This document shows positions 13,467 through 21,304 of a DNA stretch of 37,221 nucleotides, piece by piece. Under the pieces are notes generated by a model. It was given only the letters and a program-made list of their open reading frames with translations. It searched no databases and had not been told where the DNA came from. The stretch's first letter is position 1; each line of letters starts with the position of its first letter. The DNA comes from Nanobdellota archaeon (GTDB lineage: Archaea; Nanobdellota; Nanobdellia; Woesearchaeales; UBA11576): assembly GCA_018830225.1 (NCBI GenBank), contig JAHJSS010000075.1, positions 1 through 37,221 of the forward strand, written 5' to 3'. A program made the translations under genes and the position numbers.

Positions 13467-13942
13467 CACTCACACGCCCCTAAGACATATCCCTTTGCAT
13501 TCCCTTCTGACTTCAGGCATGCCTTGCATGCGTTGTTGAATGTCTGCCAGTCGTCAGGGTCGTCTCCTGTCTTTGCGCACACAGGATTATAGTCCTGCGG
13601 GCAGGTGGTCTTGGCCCAGTACTCGCCTTCGCAGCTGGTCATGTTCATGCCTGGCTGGCACTCGCCTCGATAGTATGCCCACTCCTCGCACCAGCTACTG
13701 TCAGAGAATGTACACACGCCGTACTGCCCTCCTGTGCCCTCTTTTGTCGTCCATGCTGCTCCGGTCGTGTTCATGCAGTGCAGTGTTGCAGGGTTCGCGA
13801 CCCCGCTCCTCTCTATCACTCTCTCCTTCTGCGCATCTTCCTTGGCGAGCATGTATTTCTGCGGCGGAGAGCCGCATCCTGATATAAAAAGGATGAGAAG
13901 TAGGGTTAATGCTGCTATCATCACTACCTGTTTGTCTGCCAT
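13466..13942 (-). CDS. Lipoprotein with DUF333-like and Kazal-like domains
   Basis: A 158-residue protein from the ATG at 13942; a longer frame to 14041 would overlap the divergent promoter. Residues 1-24 are a lipoprotein signal with lipobox ISGC. Then comes a DUF333-type domain (NPATLHC, GQYGVC, CEEWAYYRGEC), as in the YoaF/putative hemolysin group, and a C-terminal Kazal-like module with regularly spaced Cys (CPQDYNPVC, NNACKAC, GAC). Kazal domains often inhibit serine proteases. The protein should sit on the outer face of the membrane. It heads the operon with the two hydrolases. Confidence 0.8.
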   Translation of the reverse strand: MADKQVVMIAALTLLLILFISGCGSPPQKYMLAKEDAQKERVIERSGVANPATLHCMNTTGAAWTTKEGTGGQYGVCTFSDSSWCEEWAYYRGECQPGMNMTSCEGEYWAKTTCPQDYNPVCAKTGDDPDDWQTFNNACKACLKSEGNAKGYVLGACE

Positions 13943-13962
13943 GCTGTCCAGGACAGCTTCAC

Positions 13963-13976
13963 AATATTTAAATATT
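13963..13976. promoter_or_regulatory. Shared palindromic TATA region, divergent leaderless promoters
   Basis: AATATTTAAATATT is self-complementary and lies 20 bp from each of the two divergent ATGs (13942 minus, 13997 plus). One palindromic element therefore appears to serve both leaderless genes. Confidence 0.55.
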
Positions 13977-13996
13977 TCTGGTTTCCCCAACACATC

Positions 13997-14491
13997 ATGA
14001 TACTCATACTCGGCAGGTTCCAGCCGCTGCACAACGGCCACATGAAGGTCATCCGGGATGTATTGGCAGAAGACAATGATCTGGTCATAGCGATCGGCAG
14101 CCCTGGAAAGAGGAACCAGAAGAACAACCCTTTCAGCGGTGAGGAGCGCAAGGACATGCTGGAGAGGACTTTGAAAGCGCTAAAGATACCTGCCAGGATA
14201 TTGTTTGTGCCTGACCGGCCTTCTGATGAAGGCTATGTCGAGCATGTCATTGAGCAGATCGGCAGCAGGCCTGACAAGATAATCACAGAGAACCCGTGGA
14301 CGATAGACATTTTCGGCAAGGCAGGCTACAAGGTGGTCGTGACCGAGAGGCATTTCGAGCTTTCTTCCACTTACATCAGGAACAGGATATCAGAAGGAAA
14401 AGAATGGGAGCATCTTGTCCCGAAGCAGGTCGCTGAGTTCGTAAAGAAGATAGGGGGGATTGAAAGGATCAAGAAGGCGTATTCTGGCTAG
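13997..14491 (+). CDS. nadM: Nicotinamide-nucleotide adenylyltransferase (archaeal)
   Basis: A 164-residue NMNAT that makes NAD from NMN and ATP. Nucleotidyltransferase motif GRFQPLHNGH (6-15) and the C-terminal STYIRNRI motif (ISSTxxR type) are both present; the length matches archaeal NMNAT. The ATG is 20 bp from the shared TATA element, so the mRNA is probably leaderless. The 3' end overlaps the convergent RdgB-like gene by four bases. Confidence 0.93.
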   Translation: MILILGRFQPLHNGHMKVIRDVLAEDNDLVIAIGSPGKRNQKNNPFSGEERKDMLERTLKALKIPARILFVPDRPSDEGYVEHVIEQIGSRPDKIITENPWTIDIFGKAGYKVVVTERHFELSSTYIRNRISEGKEWEHLVPKQVAEFVKKIGGIERIKKAYSG

Positions 14492-15063
14492 CTGTGCTTC
14501 TCCAGGTATTCTCTGAGCTTCTCGAGCGCTAGCCTGCGGTGGCTTATCCTGTTCTTCTCTTCCTCAACCATCTGAGCGTATGTCTTGTCGTGGCCGTCGG
14601 GCAGGAATATGGGGTCGAAGCCGAACTTGCTCTCTCCCGCAGGCTCGACCATCCTTCCTTTGACAGAGCCTTCAAAGACGATTATCTTCTCTTTCTTCCT
14701 GTCACGCGCAGGGATGCCGTACCCGATGTAGCACTTTGCGTATGCTGTCTTGTCGTCGTAGGCAGAGAGCAGGTCGAGCAGCCCTCTCCTTCCTGTGCGC
14801 TCCAGGAACCACTTGACAAATGGTCCAGGGAGGCCGCCGAGCGCATCATAATACAGTCCTGTGTCCTCGACGAATACCGCGTCATCGACAAGCTTCAATG
14901 CCCGACGGATCTTGTCCTCCACGATCAACGCGCCGCTGGTCTCCTGCAGTTCCGGCAGGTCTATGTCCCTGTCCCGCACCTCGAACCCTTTTAGTATGCC
15001 TCTGGCTTCGCGGAGCTTGTTCTTGTTCCCTGTTATGAAGATGAGAGTTCTTTTCTGTGCCAT
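14488..15063 (-). CDS. XTP/dITP pyrophosphatase (RdgB/HAM1 family)
   Basis: A 191-residue house-cleaning nucleotide pyrophosphatase that hydrolyses ITP/XTP to monophosphates. Family motifs: ITGNKNKLREA near the start, FVEDTGLYYDALGG, GPFVKWFL, and SKFGFDPIFLP with a following SHR. It is twelve bases downstream of the phospholipase gene on the same strand, probably co-transcribed. No SD before the ATG. Confidence 0.93.
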   Translation of the reverse strand: MAQKRTLIFITGNKNKLREARGILKGFEVRDRDIDLPELQETSGALIVEDKIRRALKLVDDAVFVEDTGLYYDALGGLPGPFVKWFLERTGRRGLLDLLSAYDDKTAYAKCYIGYGIPARDRKKEKIIVFEGSVKGRMVEPAGESKFGFDPIFLPDGHDKTYAQMVEEEKNRISHRRLALEKLREYLEKHS

Positions 15064-15075
15064 CTTGGATGCGTA

Positions 15076-16146
15076 TTATTGTTCGTACTCGTCCAGGTTA
15101 AGGTCCTTGCGCGCGAACTCCAGGAAGCTCTTCGTGGCTTTGCCGACCAGGACCATACGGCTCTCGATATCCTCCTGGAACGCTTCTGCTGCAGGGTCTG
15201 CTCGGTGTATGTCCTCGAAGAATTCATCTTTGGTCATCGCAGCTCCTCCAGGGCCGAGGTATCTCTCGCCGAAGAAGTCTATTGAGCCCTTCATCGTAAC
15301 TGAGCTCTTCCAGTAGCTCCTTCTCGCTATGTATTTCGCGAGGTCTGAAGGGCTGTCTGTCTCGACAGGCAGCGAGTATCTCAGTGCGCTGACCAGCCTT
15401 TTCGGCATCGCGTCCTGCTGCTCGAGCCTGAATAGGTTCGCCGTGTATGATTCGTATGTGAAGTGGTAGTTCTTTATGGTCTGTATTGTTCCGTAGTATG
15501 GGTCCTTGAGGCTTATGAACCTCCAGTATAGCTGACGTGTGTGGTATGGCTGTGCCATGTCCTGCAGGTAGTGCAGCGTGCGGGCCAGATACCTAAATCC
15601 CCAGTAGGTGTCTCCTCTTTCGAATGCCATCTTTGCCATGCTGTAGAAGTGGTCCGCCCTCTCAGGGGTCTGTCCTTGCGCGATGAATCCCATCGGGACA
15701 TGGAAGCTCCACGTCGGGTAGTACATGTGCCTGTATCCTTGGCTCTCTCCGCTGAAGCCTTGCATCCAGCTGAGGTCGAGGTTCTGGTCCATCTCCCAGT
15801 CAGGCTCGTCTGAGAAGTCAGTGAGTATCTGCCTTGCGTCTGTCTTCTCTGCCAGCTTTGCCCCTTTGAAGAACAGCACTGGCTCGTACAGCGCGTGGTA
15901 GTAGAAATCATCAGGCCCCAGCTCTCCTGGTCTCTCGTTATAGTATCTCATCCGCACCTGGTTTATTGTAGGATCATCATATCCGTATTCTGTCACGGTC
16001 ACGCTGTCGAACCTGTCAAGCCAGCCCAGATCCCTGACGACTTCTGCAGTCATCTGGTCGTGGCGCGCCCATGCAAGAGCATTAGAAGAGAATATCGGAA
16101 TCAGGATGAGCAGTATGCAGACAGTAGTGATATATTTTAATCCCAT
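15076..16146 (-). CDS. Secreted zinc-dependent phospholipase C-like protein
   Basis: A 356-residue exported protein. A signal peptide (residues 1-25, NALA then W) would leave a mature N-terminal Trp, as in the zinc-dependent phospholipase C/S1-P1 fold where that amine ligates zinc. Further ligands: His 29 (WARHD) and the HYLQDMAQPYH stretch near residues 190-200. The family cleaves phospholipids or nucleic acids outside the cell. GAGGG precedes the ATG. The gene lies only 23 bp after the tRNA-Ala 3' end on the same strand, so it may be read through from the tRNA promoter. Confidence 0.82.
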   Translation of the reverse strand: MGLKYITTVCILLILIPIFSSNALAWARHDQMTAEVVRDLGWLDRFDSVTVTEYGYDDPTINQVRMRYYNERPGELGPDDFYYHALYEPVLFFKGAKLAEKTDARQILTDFSDEPDWEMDQNLDLSWMQGFSGESQGYRHMYYPTWSFHVPMGFIAQGQTPERADHFYSMAKMAFERGDTYWGFRYLARTLHYLQDMAQPYHTRQLYWRFISLKDPYYGTIQTIKNYHFTYESYTANLFRLEQQDAMPKRLVSALRYSLPVETDSPSDLAKYIARRSYWKSSVTMKGSIDFFGERYLGPGGAAMTKDEFFEDIHRADPAAEAFQEDIESRMVLVGKATKSFLEFARKDLNLDEYEQ

Positions 16147-16160
16147 GTTCCCTCTTTTTG

Positions 16161-16168
16161 AAAAAAAA
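16161..16168 (-). terminator. T-run after tRNA-Ala
   Basis: Eight T on the minus strand directly after the discriminator base, the usual archaeal T-run stop signal. Termination here must be partial if the phospholipase gene downstream depends on the same promoter. Confidence 0.55.
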
Positions 16169-16329
16169 TGGACTCTGCGGGACTTTCGTGAGCTCCTGCG
16201 AACGAAAGAATCGAACGCAGTAAGTTCTTTCGAACCCGCGGCCTCCCGATCTTTGGGCTTTGCACAAAGTCCGCGGACTTTGTCCGCCGCATGCCAACCG
16301 GACGCTCTACCAGGCTGAGCTAAGAGCCC
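16169..16329 (-). tRNA. tRNA-Ala (GGC), two introns
   Basis: Acceptor GGGCTCT (16329-16323) pairs with AGAGTCC (16176-16170), including the G3:U70 pair that identifies tRNA-Ala; discriminator A. D arm GCTC/GAGC; anticodon stem TCCGG/TCGGG (two wobbles), anticodon GGC at 16295-16293. Intron 1 (16291-16251, 41 nt) is canonical 37/38 with BHB central helix TTGG/CCAA. Intron 2 (16228-16183, 46 nt) is in the T loop at 59/60, splitting GCGGG-TTCGAA from T-CCCGC. CCA is not encoded. Confidence 0.88.
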
Positions 16330-16365
16330 ATAGTTTAATAATTTTCTTCAAAAGAATAAAGACCA

Positions 16366-16373
16366 TTTATAAA
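16366..16373 (-). promoter_or_regulatory. TATA box for tRNA-Ala
   Basis: TTTATAAA, self-complementary, 37 nt before the tRNA 5' end on the minus strand. It lies in the gap after the L35Ae stop. Confidence 0.6.
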
Positions 16374-16389
16374 TTATTTGCTCACTCGC

Positions 16390-16647
16390 TTACTCAATCT
16401 TGACTTTGGTGCCAAGTGCCTGACCTGGCATGCCGGTCTCAAAGAGCACCCTGAGTGCGCCCTTGTTGCCGTGCGCTGACCTGACTTCGCCTTTTATCTC
16501 CTTTCCTGCTGTTGAGCTCCACACAACCTTCTTGCCCAGCAGCTTCTGCGCCTTGTCTTTGCTGTCAACACCTGCAGCCTGGACTATCATCTGATTGCCG
16601 GACTTGACATGGTGGCTTCCCTTGAAATTGACTATCACTCCTTCCAT
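16390..16647 (-). CDS. rpl35ae: Ribosomal protein L35Ae (eL33)
   Basis: An 85-residue large-subunit ribosomal protein found in archaea and eukaryotes. It starts MEGVIVNFKGS, has KLLGKKVVWSS and GEVRSAHGNKGALRVLFETGMPGQALGTKV, matching the family along its whole length. RBS GGTG lies five bases before the ATG; the TATA box is at 16679-16686. Confidence 0.95.
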   Translation of the reverse strand: MEGVIVNFKGSHHVKSGNQMIVQAAGVDSKDKAQKLLGKKVVWSSTAGKEIKGEVRSAHGNKGALRVLFETGMPGQALGTKVKIE

Positions 16648-16678
16648 ACAAACACCATCTTCCTGGATTTAGGGCTGG

Positions 16679-16686
16679 TTTATAAA
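16679..16686 (-). promoter_or_regulatory. TATA box for L35Ae
   Basis: TTTATAAA, 31 nt before the ATG at 16647, leaving room for a short leader with the GGTG ribosome-binding site. Confidence 0.65.
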
Positions 16687-16810
16687 GTTTTTGGGGTAGA
16701 GGCTCTGCCCTAAATACATTTCTTAGGCCACCAGTCAGAACCGAAACATATTTATACCAATCTGTATATATACCAAATAATTAAAACATCAAACAAACCA
16801 AAACAAAAAG

Positions 16811-16818
16811 TTTAAATA
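16811..16818 (+). promoter_or_regulatory. TATA-like box for candidate small RNA
   Basis: TTTAAATA, about 25 bp before the start of a compact two-hairpin stretch. The TTTAAATAA at 16962-16970 is similar and may drive the ATPase gene. Confidence 0.35.
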
Positions 16819-16844
16819 TTAGTATACCATCTGGAATAAATGTC

Positions 16845-16944
16845 TAACAACCTATATACCAATAGAAATAACGCAAGGCTAAGATCAGCCTTTGCCGTGG
16901 TCTTCAGAAACATGCCCTTCCACCCACCCCCGGAAGGGCTTTTT
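16845..16944 (+). ncRNA. Candidate small RNA (two hairpins, T-run)
   Basis: No reading frame of note is present. An inner hairpin (AAGGCT pairing with AGCCTT near 16875-16892) is followed by a strong GC hairpin and five T, with a TATA-like box upstream. The arrangement looks like an independent transcript of about 100 nt. The 5' end is a guess from promoter spacing. Alternatively the region is only the leader of the ATPase gene with an internal terminator. Confidence 0.35.
16914..16944 (+). terminator. GC hairpin followed by T5
   Basis: GCCCTTCC (16914-16921) pairs perfectly with GGAAGGGC (16932-16939) across a 10-nt loop, then TTTTT. It has the form of an intrinsic terminator. No convergent gene ends here, so it would end the upstream small transcript or attenuate the gene block. 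Confidence 0.5.
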
Positions 16945-17025
16945 ACTCTCAAACCGCAAGGTTTAAATAATATTATACCCAACGACATATATACCAATTG
17001 GTAAACAACTGACAGAGACTGTTAG

Positions 17026-18207
17026 ATGCTGCAGCCGAATTACACAGAAAAAGAGAGTAAGCTCTTTACAGGCAGGACTTATTATATCAGGCAGGTTGAA
17101 GATATCATCTCAAAGAAGAATCTGGCGGCTGTCATCGCTCCTTCTGGTCTCGGCAGGACAGCACTGCTCAAGCATCTTGCAGCCAAGCACAGGTATATCT
17201 ATCTCGACCTGCGCAGGTTCAGCACCACGCCCGAGAGCTTCTCTGTCGAGCTGATCGGCACAGTCTGCTTCTTCCACCTTGCAAAGGACCCTTCTGAGCT
17301 CAGTGCGTTCCAGGGCATCGAGAGGCTCAAAGAGCTCAAGCTCGGCAGGAGGTGCGCGGATATCATCAGCACCGTCGACAACGAGCTGCAGAAGATAAAG
17401 CCCGACCAGGAGCTCCTCCTCAAATCTGCGTTCGGTTTCGCAGAGGAGTTCGCTGCAGAGCACAACAGGAAGATGACCCTCATCATCAACAGTTTCGACG
17501 AGCTTCTCAAGCTGAACAACTTCTCGCAGGTCAAGGACATACTCGGCCTCTTCTTCAATTCCATATCGAAGAACAAGAGCTGCTCTTTCATCATCTCATC
17601 ATCATCAGCGCACCTGATGAAGAATGCGCTCAAGAAATACACTCCCGACATCGTCGAGCTGCAGCCGCTCTCGCTGCCGGAGACCAAAGAGCTATTCGAG
17701 AAGGTAACTGGGAAGTCCGACGAGAGGGTCATCAAGGAGGCGCACTCCATAAGCGCGGGCATGCCTCTCATCGTCAGGAGCATCGCTTCCAGGTTCAAGG
17801 AAGAGCGGTCAGCTGACGCGCAGAAGAACATCGGGCTGGTCAGGCACATCCTCACATCTGAGCTCGCGACCGTCGGCTCAGCTTCATATTCATACTGCAG
17901 CAGATTGTTTACCGGTTCCCTCAACAGGGCGAGGGGAGAGTCTCTTCTGAAGGCTATCCTGAAGGCGGTTTCCCAAAACAGGCCTTTGAGGTTGACAGAG
18001 ATAGCAAGGCTCATCTACAGGTCAGGCCCTGTGACCAAGAGCCTTCTCGAGAGGTTGATGGAGGTTGACCTTCTGGTCAAGACAGGCAACACCTTCGACT
18101 TCGCCAACCCTGTGCTCAAGCTTTGGTGCAGGCTGATGTTCAGCAATGTCGAGTTCGACGAGACGCCCGACGAGAGGTCGCTGGCAGGCTTCGGAGGTCT
18201 GCCATGA
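17026..18207 (+). CDS. Archaeal STAND-like ATPase with variant P-loop
   Basis: A 393-residue member of the archaeal ATPase (arch-ATPase) group. It opens with F-T-GR (residues 14-17), a P-loop APSGLGRT (38-45) in which the catalytic Lys is Arg 44, and a Walker B LIINSFDE near 155. Sensor-type SFIISSSSAHLM follows. The C-terminus is winged-helix-like (LTEIARLIYRSG) and ends FANPVLKLWCRLMFS, typical of the group. With Arg for Lys, ATP hydrolysis may be weak. First gene of the right-hand block; its stop overlaps the next ATG by four bases (ATGA). Confidence 0.82.
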   Translation: MLQPNYTEKESKLFTGRTYYIRQVEDIISKKNLAAVIAPSGLGRTALLKHLAAKHRYIYLDLRRFSTTPESFSVELIGTVCFFHLAKDPSELSAFQGIERLKELKLGRRCADIISTVDNELQKIKPDQELLLKSAFGFAEEFAAEHNRKMTLIINSFDELLKLNNFSQVKDILGLFFNSISKNKSCSFIISSSSAHLMKNALKKYTPDIVELQPLSLPETKELFEKVTGKSDERVIKEAHSISAGMPLIVRSIASRFKEERSADAQKNIGLVRHILTSELATVGSASYSYCSRLFTGSLNRARGESLLKAILKAVSQNRPLRLTEIARLIYRSGPVTKSLLERLMEVDLLVKTGNTFDFANPVLKLWCRLMFSNVEFDETPDERSLAGFGGLP

Positions 18208-19532
18208 GAAAGAGCGGCGACACCTCAATGACGAGAAAAGCAGGCCATAGCGAGAGCAGGAAGAAGATGTTCATGTTCATGCTGTTCGCATTCGTGTTCC
18301 TGTCGATAAGCTCGACATTCGCAGAGGCCGCTGTGCGCGACAGCATAAGGAATGCCTGGGGTCACATGCGCACTTATGTTTTCAGCGCCCCCTTCTGGGT
18401 GAATGCGCTGATAATCTTCGCAGTAGGCTTCATACTCTACACAGTGCTCATAGCGAAAGCGATGGGCTACGGCTCTGACAACTCGACAAAGATAATGATG
18501 TACATAGTGCTGGCGTTGATAGCGATAGTCATAGCTACTAAGTTTGTCGGCGCGAACGGCGCTCCTGAATACCTATGGAACAATGACCAGTTCAGGAACT
18601 TTACGCGTTTCCTGATAGGCCCGAAGGAGTCTTTGGGCACATGCTCTGGAAGCCACTCGGGAATCAGGGCCTGGCTCGGATGGGAGCCCAATCCTCCATG
18701 CTGTGGCACTGGATCTTATTTCACCAGCGCCGGCGGCCAGAGGGTATGCAAGCAGGCCATCCTGCGCACGAACCAGAACGGTACAGGCCTGCCTGCGCTG
18801 ATAATCGGGTTCCTGGCGCTCTATCTGCTGTTCGGCGCTTACGGCAGCAAGCTTGGGTTTGACAGGATGGGCTCAAGCGGCGGCAAATGGTTCCCTATAA
18901 TGCTGTCTCTTGTCCTCGCTGCGATGATCGCGAATGACCGCATACCAAAGAACCACATACTGATGATAGCCGGCTGGGTAGCTTTCCTGCTGATAGGCAG
19001 CTCACTGAGCAAATCCTTCGGAGGAGATGACAAGAAAGGTGGCAAGAAAGGGATAGGATTCGGCCTCGCTTATGCACTAGTCCAGCTGGTGCTGAACATG
19101 CTCGGCACGTCGCTGTGGGGAGGACACGTCAATGCAAGTGATTTCGGTGCCTCCACCGTCGTCTGGAACCTCGCTATAGGCCTGGGAATCGGCTACCTGT
19201 ACAGTGCGATAAGCGGCGGTAAAGGGATACTCGGCACGATATCAGAGGAACGCCGCAAGAAGAGGGAGGAAGATGTGAAGGAGCTCGCAAGGCGGGGCGA
19301 GTTGGCAAAGGCAATACTGAGAGGGATGCCTATCTTCGGATCTCACTGGAGCCCCAAGAACCAGGCAGAGGATCTCAGGAAGAAGGTAAAGGAATTGACT
19401 GATGACCTGGACATGGTCAACTGCTTGTACACTACCACGCCTCCACCCAGCCCGACGCTGAGGGCAGAGATCAAGAATAAGATAACACGTCTCCAGGACA
19501 AGCTCAAGGAAGAGATCAAAAAGAGCCCATGA
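18204..19532 (+). CDS. Multi-TM membrane protein with cytoplasmic coil
   Basis: A 442-residue protein from the ATG at 18204, chosen because it overlaps the ATPase stop; a longer frame adds only an Arg-rich shadow. Residues about 20-45 are a signal or first TM; roughly seven more hydrophobic segments follow (WVNALIIFAVGFILYTVL, IMMYIVLALIAIVIATKF and others). A Cys-containing loop (LGTCSGSHSG, PPCCGTG) lies between TMs. The C-terminal 80 residues are a charged coil. The first TM pair resembles the modules in the proteins at 21305 and 29722, suggesting common ancestry. Function unknown. Confidence 0.75.
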   Translation: MRKSGDTSMTRKAGHSESRKKMFMFMLFAFVFLSISSTFAEAAVRDSIRNAWGHMRTYVFSAPFWVNALIIFAVGFILYTVLIAKAMGYGSDNSTKIMMYIVLALIAIVIATKFVGANGAPEYLWNNDQFRNFTRFLIGPKESLGTCSGSHSGIRAWLGWEPNPPCCGTGSYFTSAGGQRVCKQAILRTNQNGTGLPALIIGFLALYLLFGAYGSKLGFDRMGSSGGKWFPIMLSLVLAAMIANDRIPKNHILMIAGWVAFLLIGSSLSKSFGGDDKKGGKKGIGFGLAYALVQLVLNMLGTSLWGGHVNASDFGASTVVWNLAIGLGIGYLYSAISGGKGILGTISEERRKKREEDVKELARRGELAKAILRGMPIFGSHWSPKNQAEDLRKKVKELTDDLDMVNCLYTTTPPPSPTLRAEIKNKITRLQDKLKEEIKKSP

Positions 19533-19562
19533 TGATTCAATATGATGATGAGGTAAAATAAG

Positions 19563-21299
19563 ATGGCTGAACCCGCGATGCAGGAAACAAGGCAGGGAAC
19601 TTCACAAGGAACAATGCAAGGAAATATTGATGCTGAGAAGAGGAAGAAAGCAGAGTTCTTAGGCCACAGGGCAGACTTCACGCACCACCTCGCAGACGTG
19701 CTCGAAGAGGATTTCGCAAAGAGCCCTGAAGGCAAGGAAGCAGCGTACCTGAAGAGGACTGTGCTGGAGAGGTCTATAGATACTTCTGAGCATTTCGTAG
19801 AGTATGTGGTTGCAGGAACTCCTGGAGATAGAGGGGTCCATCATCTGATATCTTTCCTCGAGAATCCCTCCCAGGGCATGGCCAAGGATGAAGCGCTTGT
19901 CAAGAGGATGCGGAAGCTTGCCGACGAGATGGAAAAAGCCAAGCTGCCTGGCCCGGATGAGCTTAAGCACTATACTCAGCTCAAGAGACTGATATTGCAG
20001 CTTGGAGACACTGCTGACATACACGAGTTCATCGTAAATTTCAACAATCTTCTGCGTTCTGCGGCAGCGTATCCAGAGACTTTGGTGGCCAAGAAAGTGA
20101 AGAGCAGGTCAAGCAAGGAGATCCCTGCGATAATAAGGATGGAGAACTTCGAGTTCACAGCAGTCCTGCTGAAGTTAATGCTCTCGAGGCTGTTCATGCC
20201 TGACCAGAGGGATATGGCTCTTAGGGTCATCGGCCGCCAGGACTTCAGGGATCTGGCAGGCAAGATGGCTGCAAAGCTCAAGATTGGTGAAGGTGATGTC
20301 CTGTCTTATATCAAGAAGTGCTTCCCGCTCGACCAGGAGACAGACGACAGGACCAACATAATCGCATTCACTAATGATGTCGCTCGCGAGCAGAAGAAGG
20401 ACATCTTCATAATGTTGATCACAGAGCTTGGCAATGAGCCGTTTGCCGACGCCATCAGGAAGATGTGCGGCAGTAAGGGCAAAGAGAAGGCTGATCCTGA
20501 GGTAGTAAAGAAGATTGCCAACCAGATAATAGGCATGAACACTAATGATGTCAAGAGGAAAGTCGAGCATGCCGCCAAGGCTGAGCTGGTTGAGGCAGTC
20601 GAAAAGACCCTGAAGGGAATGGAGGATTCTGTCGAGGATGAGCGTAAGAAGTTCGTCAAGCTGATATCTGACAGGGTGGATGAGCTGCAGGAGGCCCACT
20701 CCAAGAACTTGAAGAGGATCGAGAATCAGAGCAAGGCGCTTGAAGCGGCTGGCGAGCGTCTGGCTGTCCCGATGGAGCTTGCCATGGAGGATTATGCCGA
20801 GATCAAGAAGATAGAAGGTTCGATGGGCGAGTTCATGCAGAGGGCGATTGACGTGACTGGCTTGATATACGCCAGGCTGACCCTGCAGAGCCTTGAGGAA
20901 CATGAGATAGACCCAGGCACTACTATCGCTGAGCTGAACAGGTTGATATCTGCAGGGATGTCAGGTTTCTTCCTCGAGGAGGTCGTAAGGATGAGGGATG
21001 CTGTAAGCATGCCGCCCGAGGAATATCACCAGGCAATGGCGCGGGCTGACAAGCTGATCGAGAAGCTCAAGGCACAGGTACCTCAGATAATCTCGAGCAT
21101 GCGCAGGCTGTCAGAGAAGGGCGTGAGAGTATCTACAGAATTTGAGGGTCTCAGGGGAGAGTCTGAATACGAGCTTGAGAGCGGATACAAGGAGGCTCTC
21201 GACGCACTCAATGAGCTCAAGAGGATGAAGCTGGACAAGGAGAGGTATCGTGAGGAGATATCTCCGGATGAATATGATATGTTTGAGGAGGCTGCCTGA
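19563..21299 (+). CDS. Soluble all-helical protein
   Basis: A 578-residue cytoplasmic protein without signal or TM. The N-terminal 25 residues are Gln/Thr-rich (TRQGTSQGTMQGN); the rest is predominantly charged helix with long heptad-like stretches around residues 340-420 and 470-560. The start has GAGGT ten bases upstream. It lies between two membrane-protein genes with gaps of 30 and 5 bases, so it is likely a cytoplasmic partner of those proteins. I recognise no domain. Confidence 0.7.
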   Translation: MAEPAMQETRQGTSQGTMQGNIDAEKRKKAEFLGHRADFTHHLADVLEEDFAKSPEGKEAAYLKRTVLERSIDTSEHFVEYVVAGTPGDRGVHHLISFLENPSQGMAKDEALVKRMRKLADEMEKAKLPGPDELKHYTQLKRLILQLGDTADIHEFIVNFNNLLRSAAAYPETLVAKKVKSRSSKEIPAIIRMENFEFTAVLLKLMLSRLFMPDQRDMALRVIGRQDFRDLAGKMAAKLKIGEGDVLSYIKKCFPLDQETDDRTNIIAFTNDVAREQKKDIFIMLITELGNEPFADAIRKMCGSKGKEKADPEVVKKIANQIIGMNTNDVKRKVEHAAKAELVEAVEKTLKGMEDSVEDERKKFVKLISDRVDELQEAHSKNLKRIENQSKALEAAGERLAVPMELAMEDYAEIKKIEGSMGEFMQRAIDVTGLIYARLTLQSLEEHEIDPGTTIAELNRLISAGMSGFFLEEVVRMRDAVSMPPEEYHQAMARADKLIEKLKAQVPQIISSMRRLSEKGVRVSTEFEGLRGESEYELESGYKEALDALNELKRMKLDKERYREEISPDEYDMFEEAA

Positions 21300-21304
21300 A
21301 GGAA

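Larger units (their letters stand above)
16753..16997 (+). repeat. Six TATACC elements upstream of the apparatus genes
   Basis: TATACCAA or close variants occur at 16753-16760, 16769-16776, 16823-16829 (TATACCA then T), 16855-16862, 16974-16980 (TATACCC) and 16990-16997, all in the same orientation, in the 250 bp before the large gene block. The last is followed by TTGGTA, making ACCAATTGGT a 10-bp palindrome. They could be regulator sites overlapping alternative TATA boxes. Confidence 0.5.

Noticed and set aside
13943-14041. N-terminal extension of the DUF333-Kazal lipoprotein
   Set aside because: It would cross the TATA region and the start of nadM; the lipoprotein signal begins at the ATG at 13942.
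18123-18203. N-terminal extension of the membrane protein at 18204
   Set aside because: It lies wholly inside the ATPase gene in another frame and encodes an Arg-rich stretch; the ATGA overlap gives a natural coupled start.
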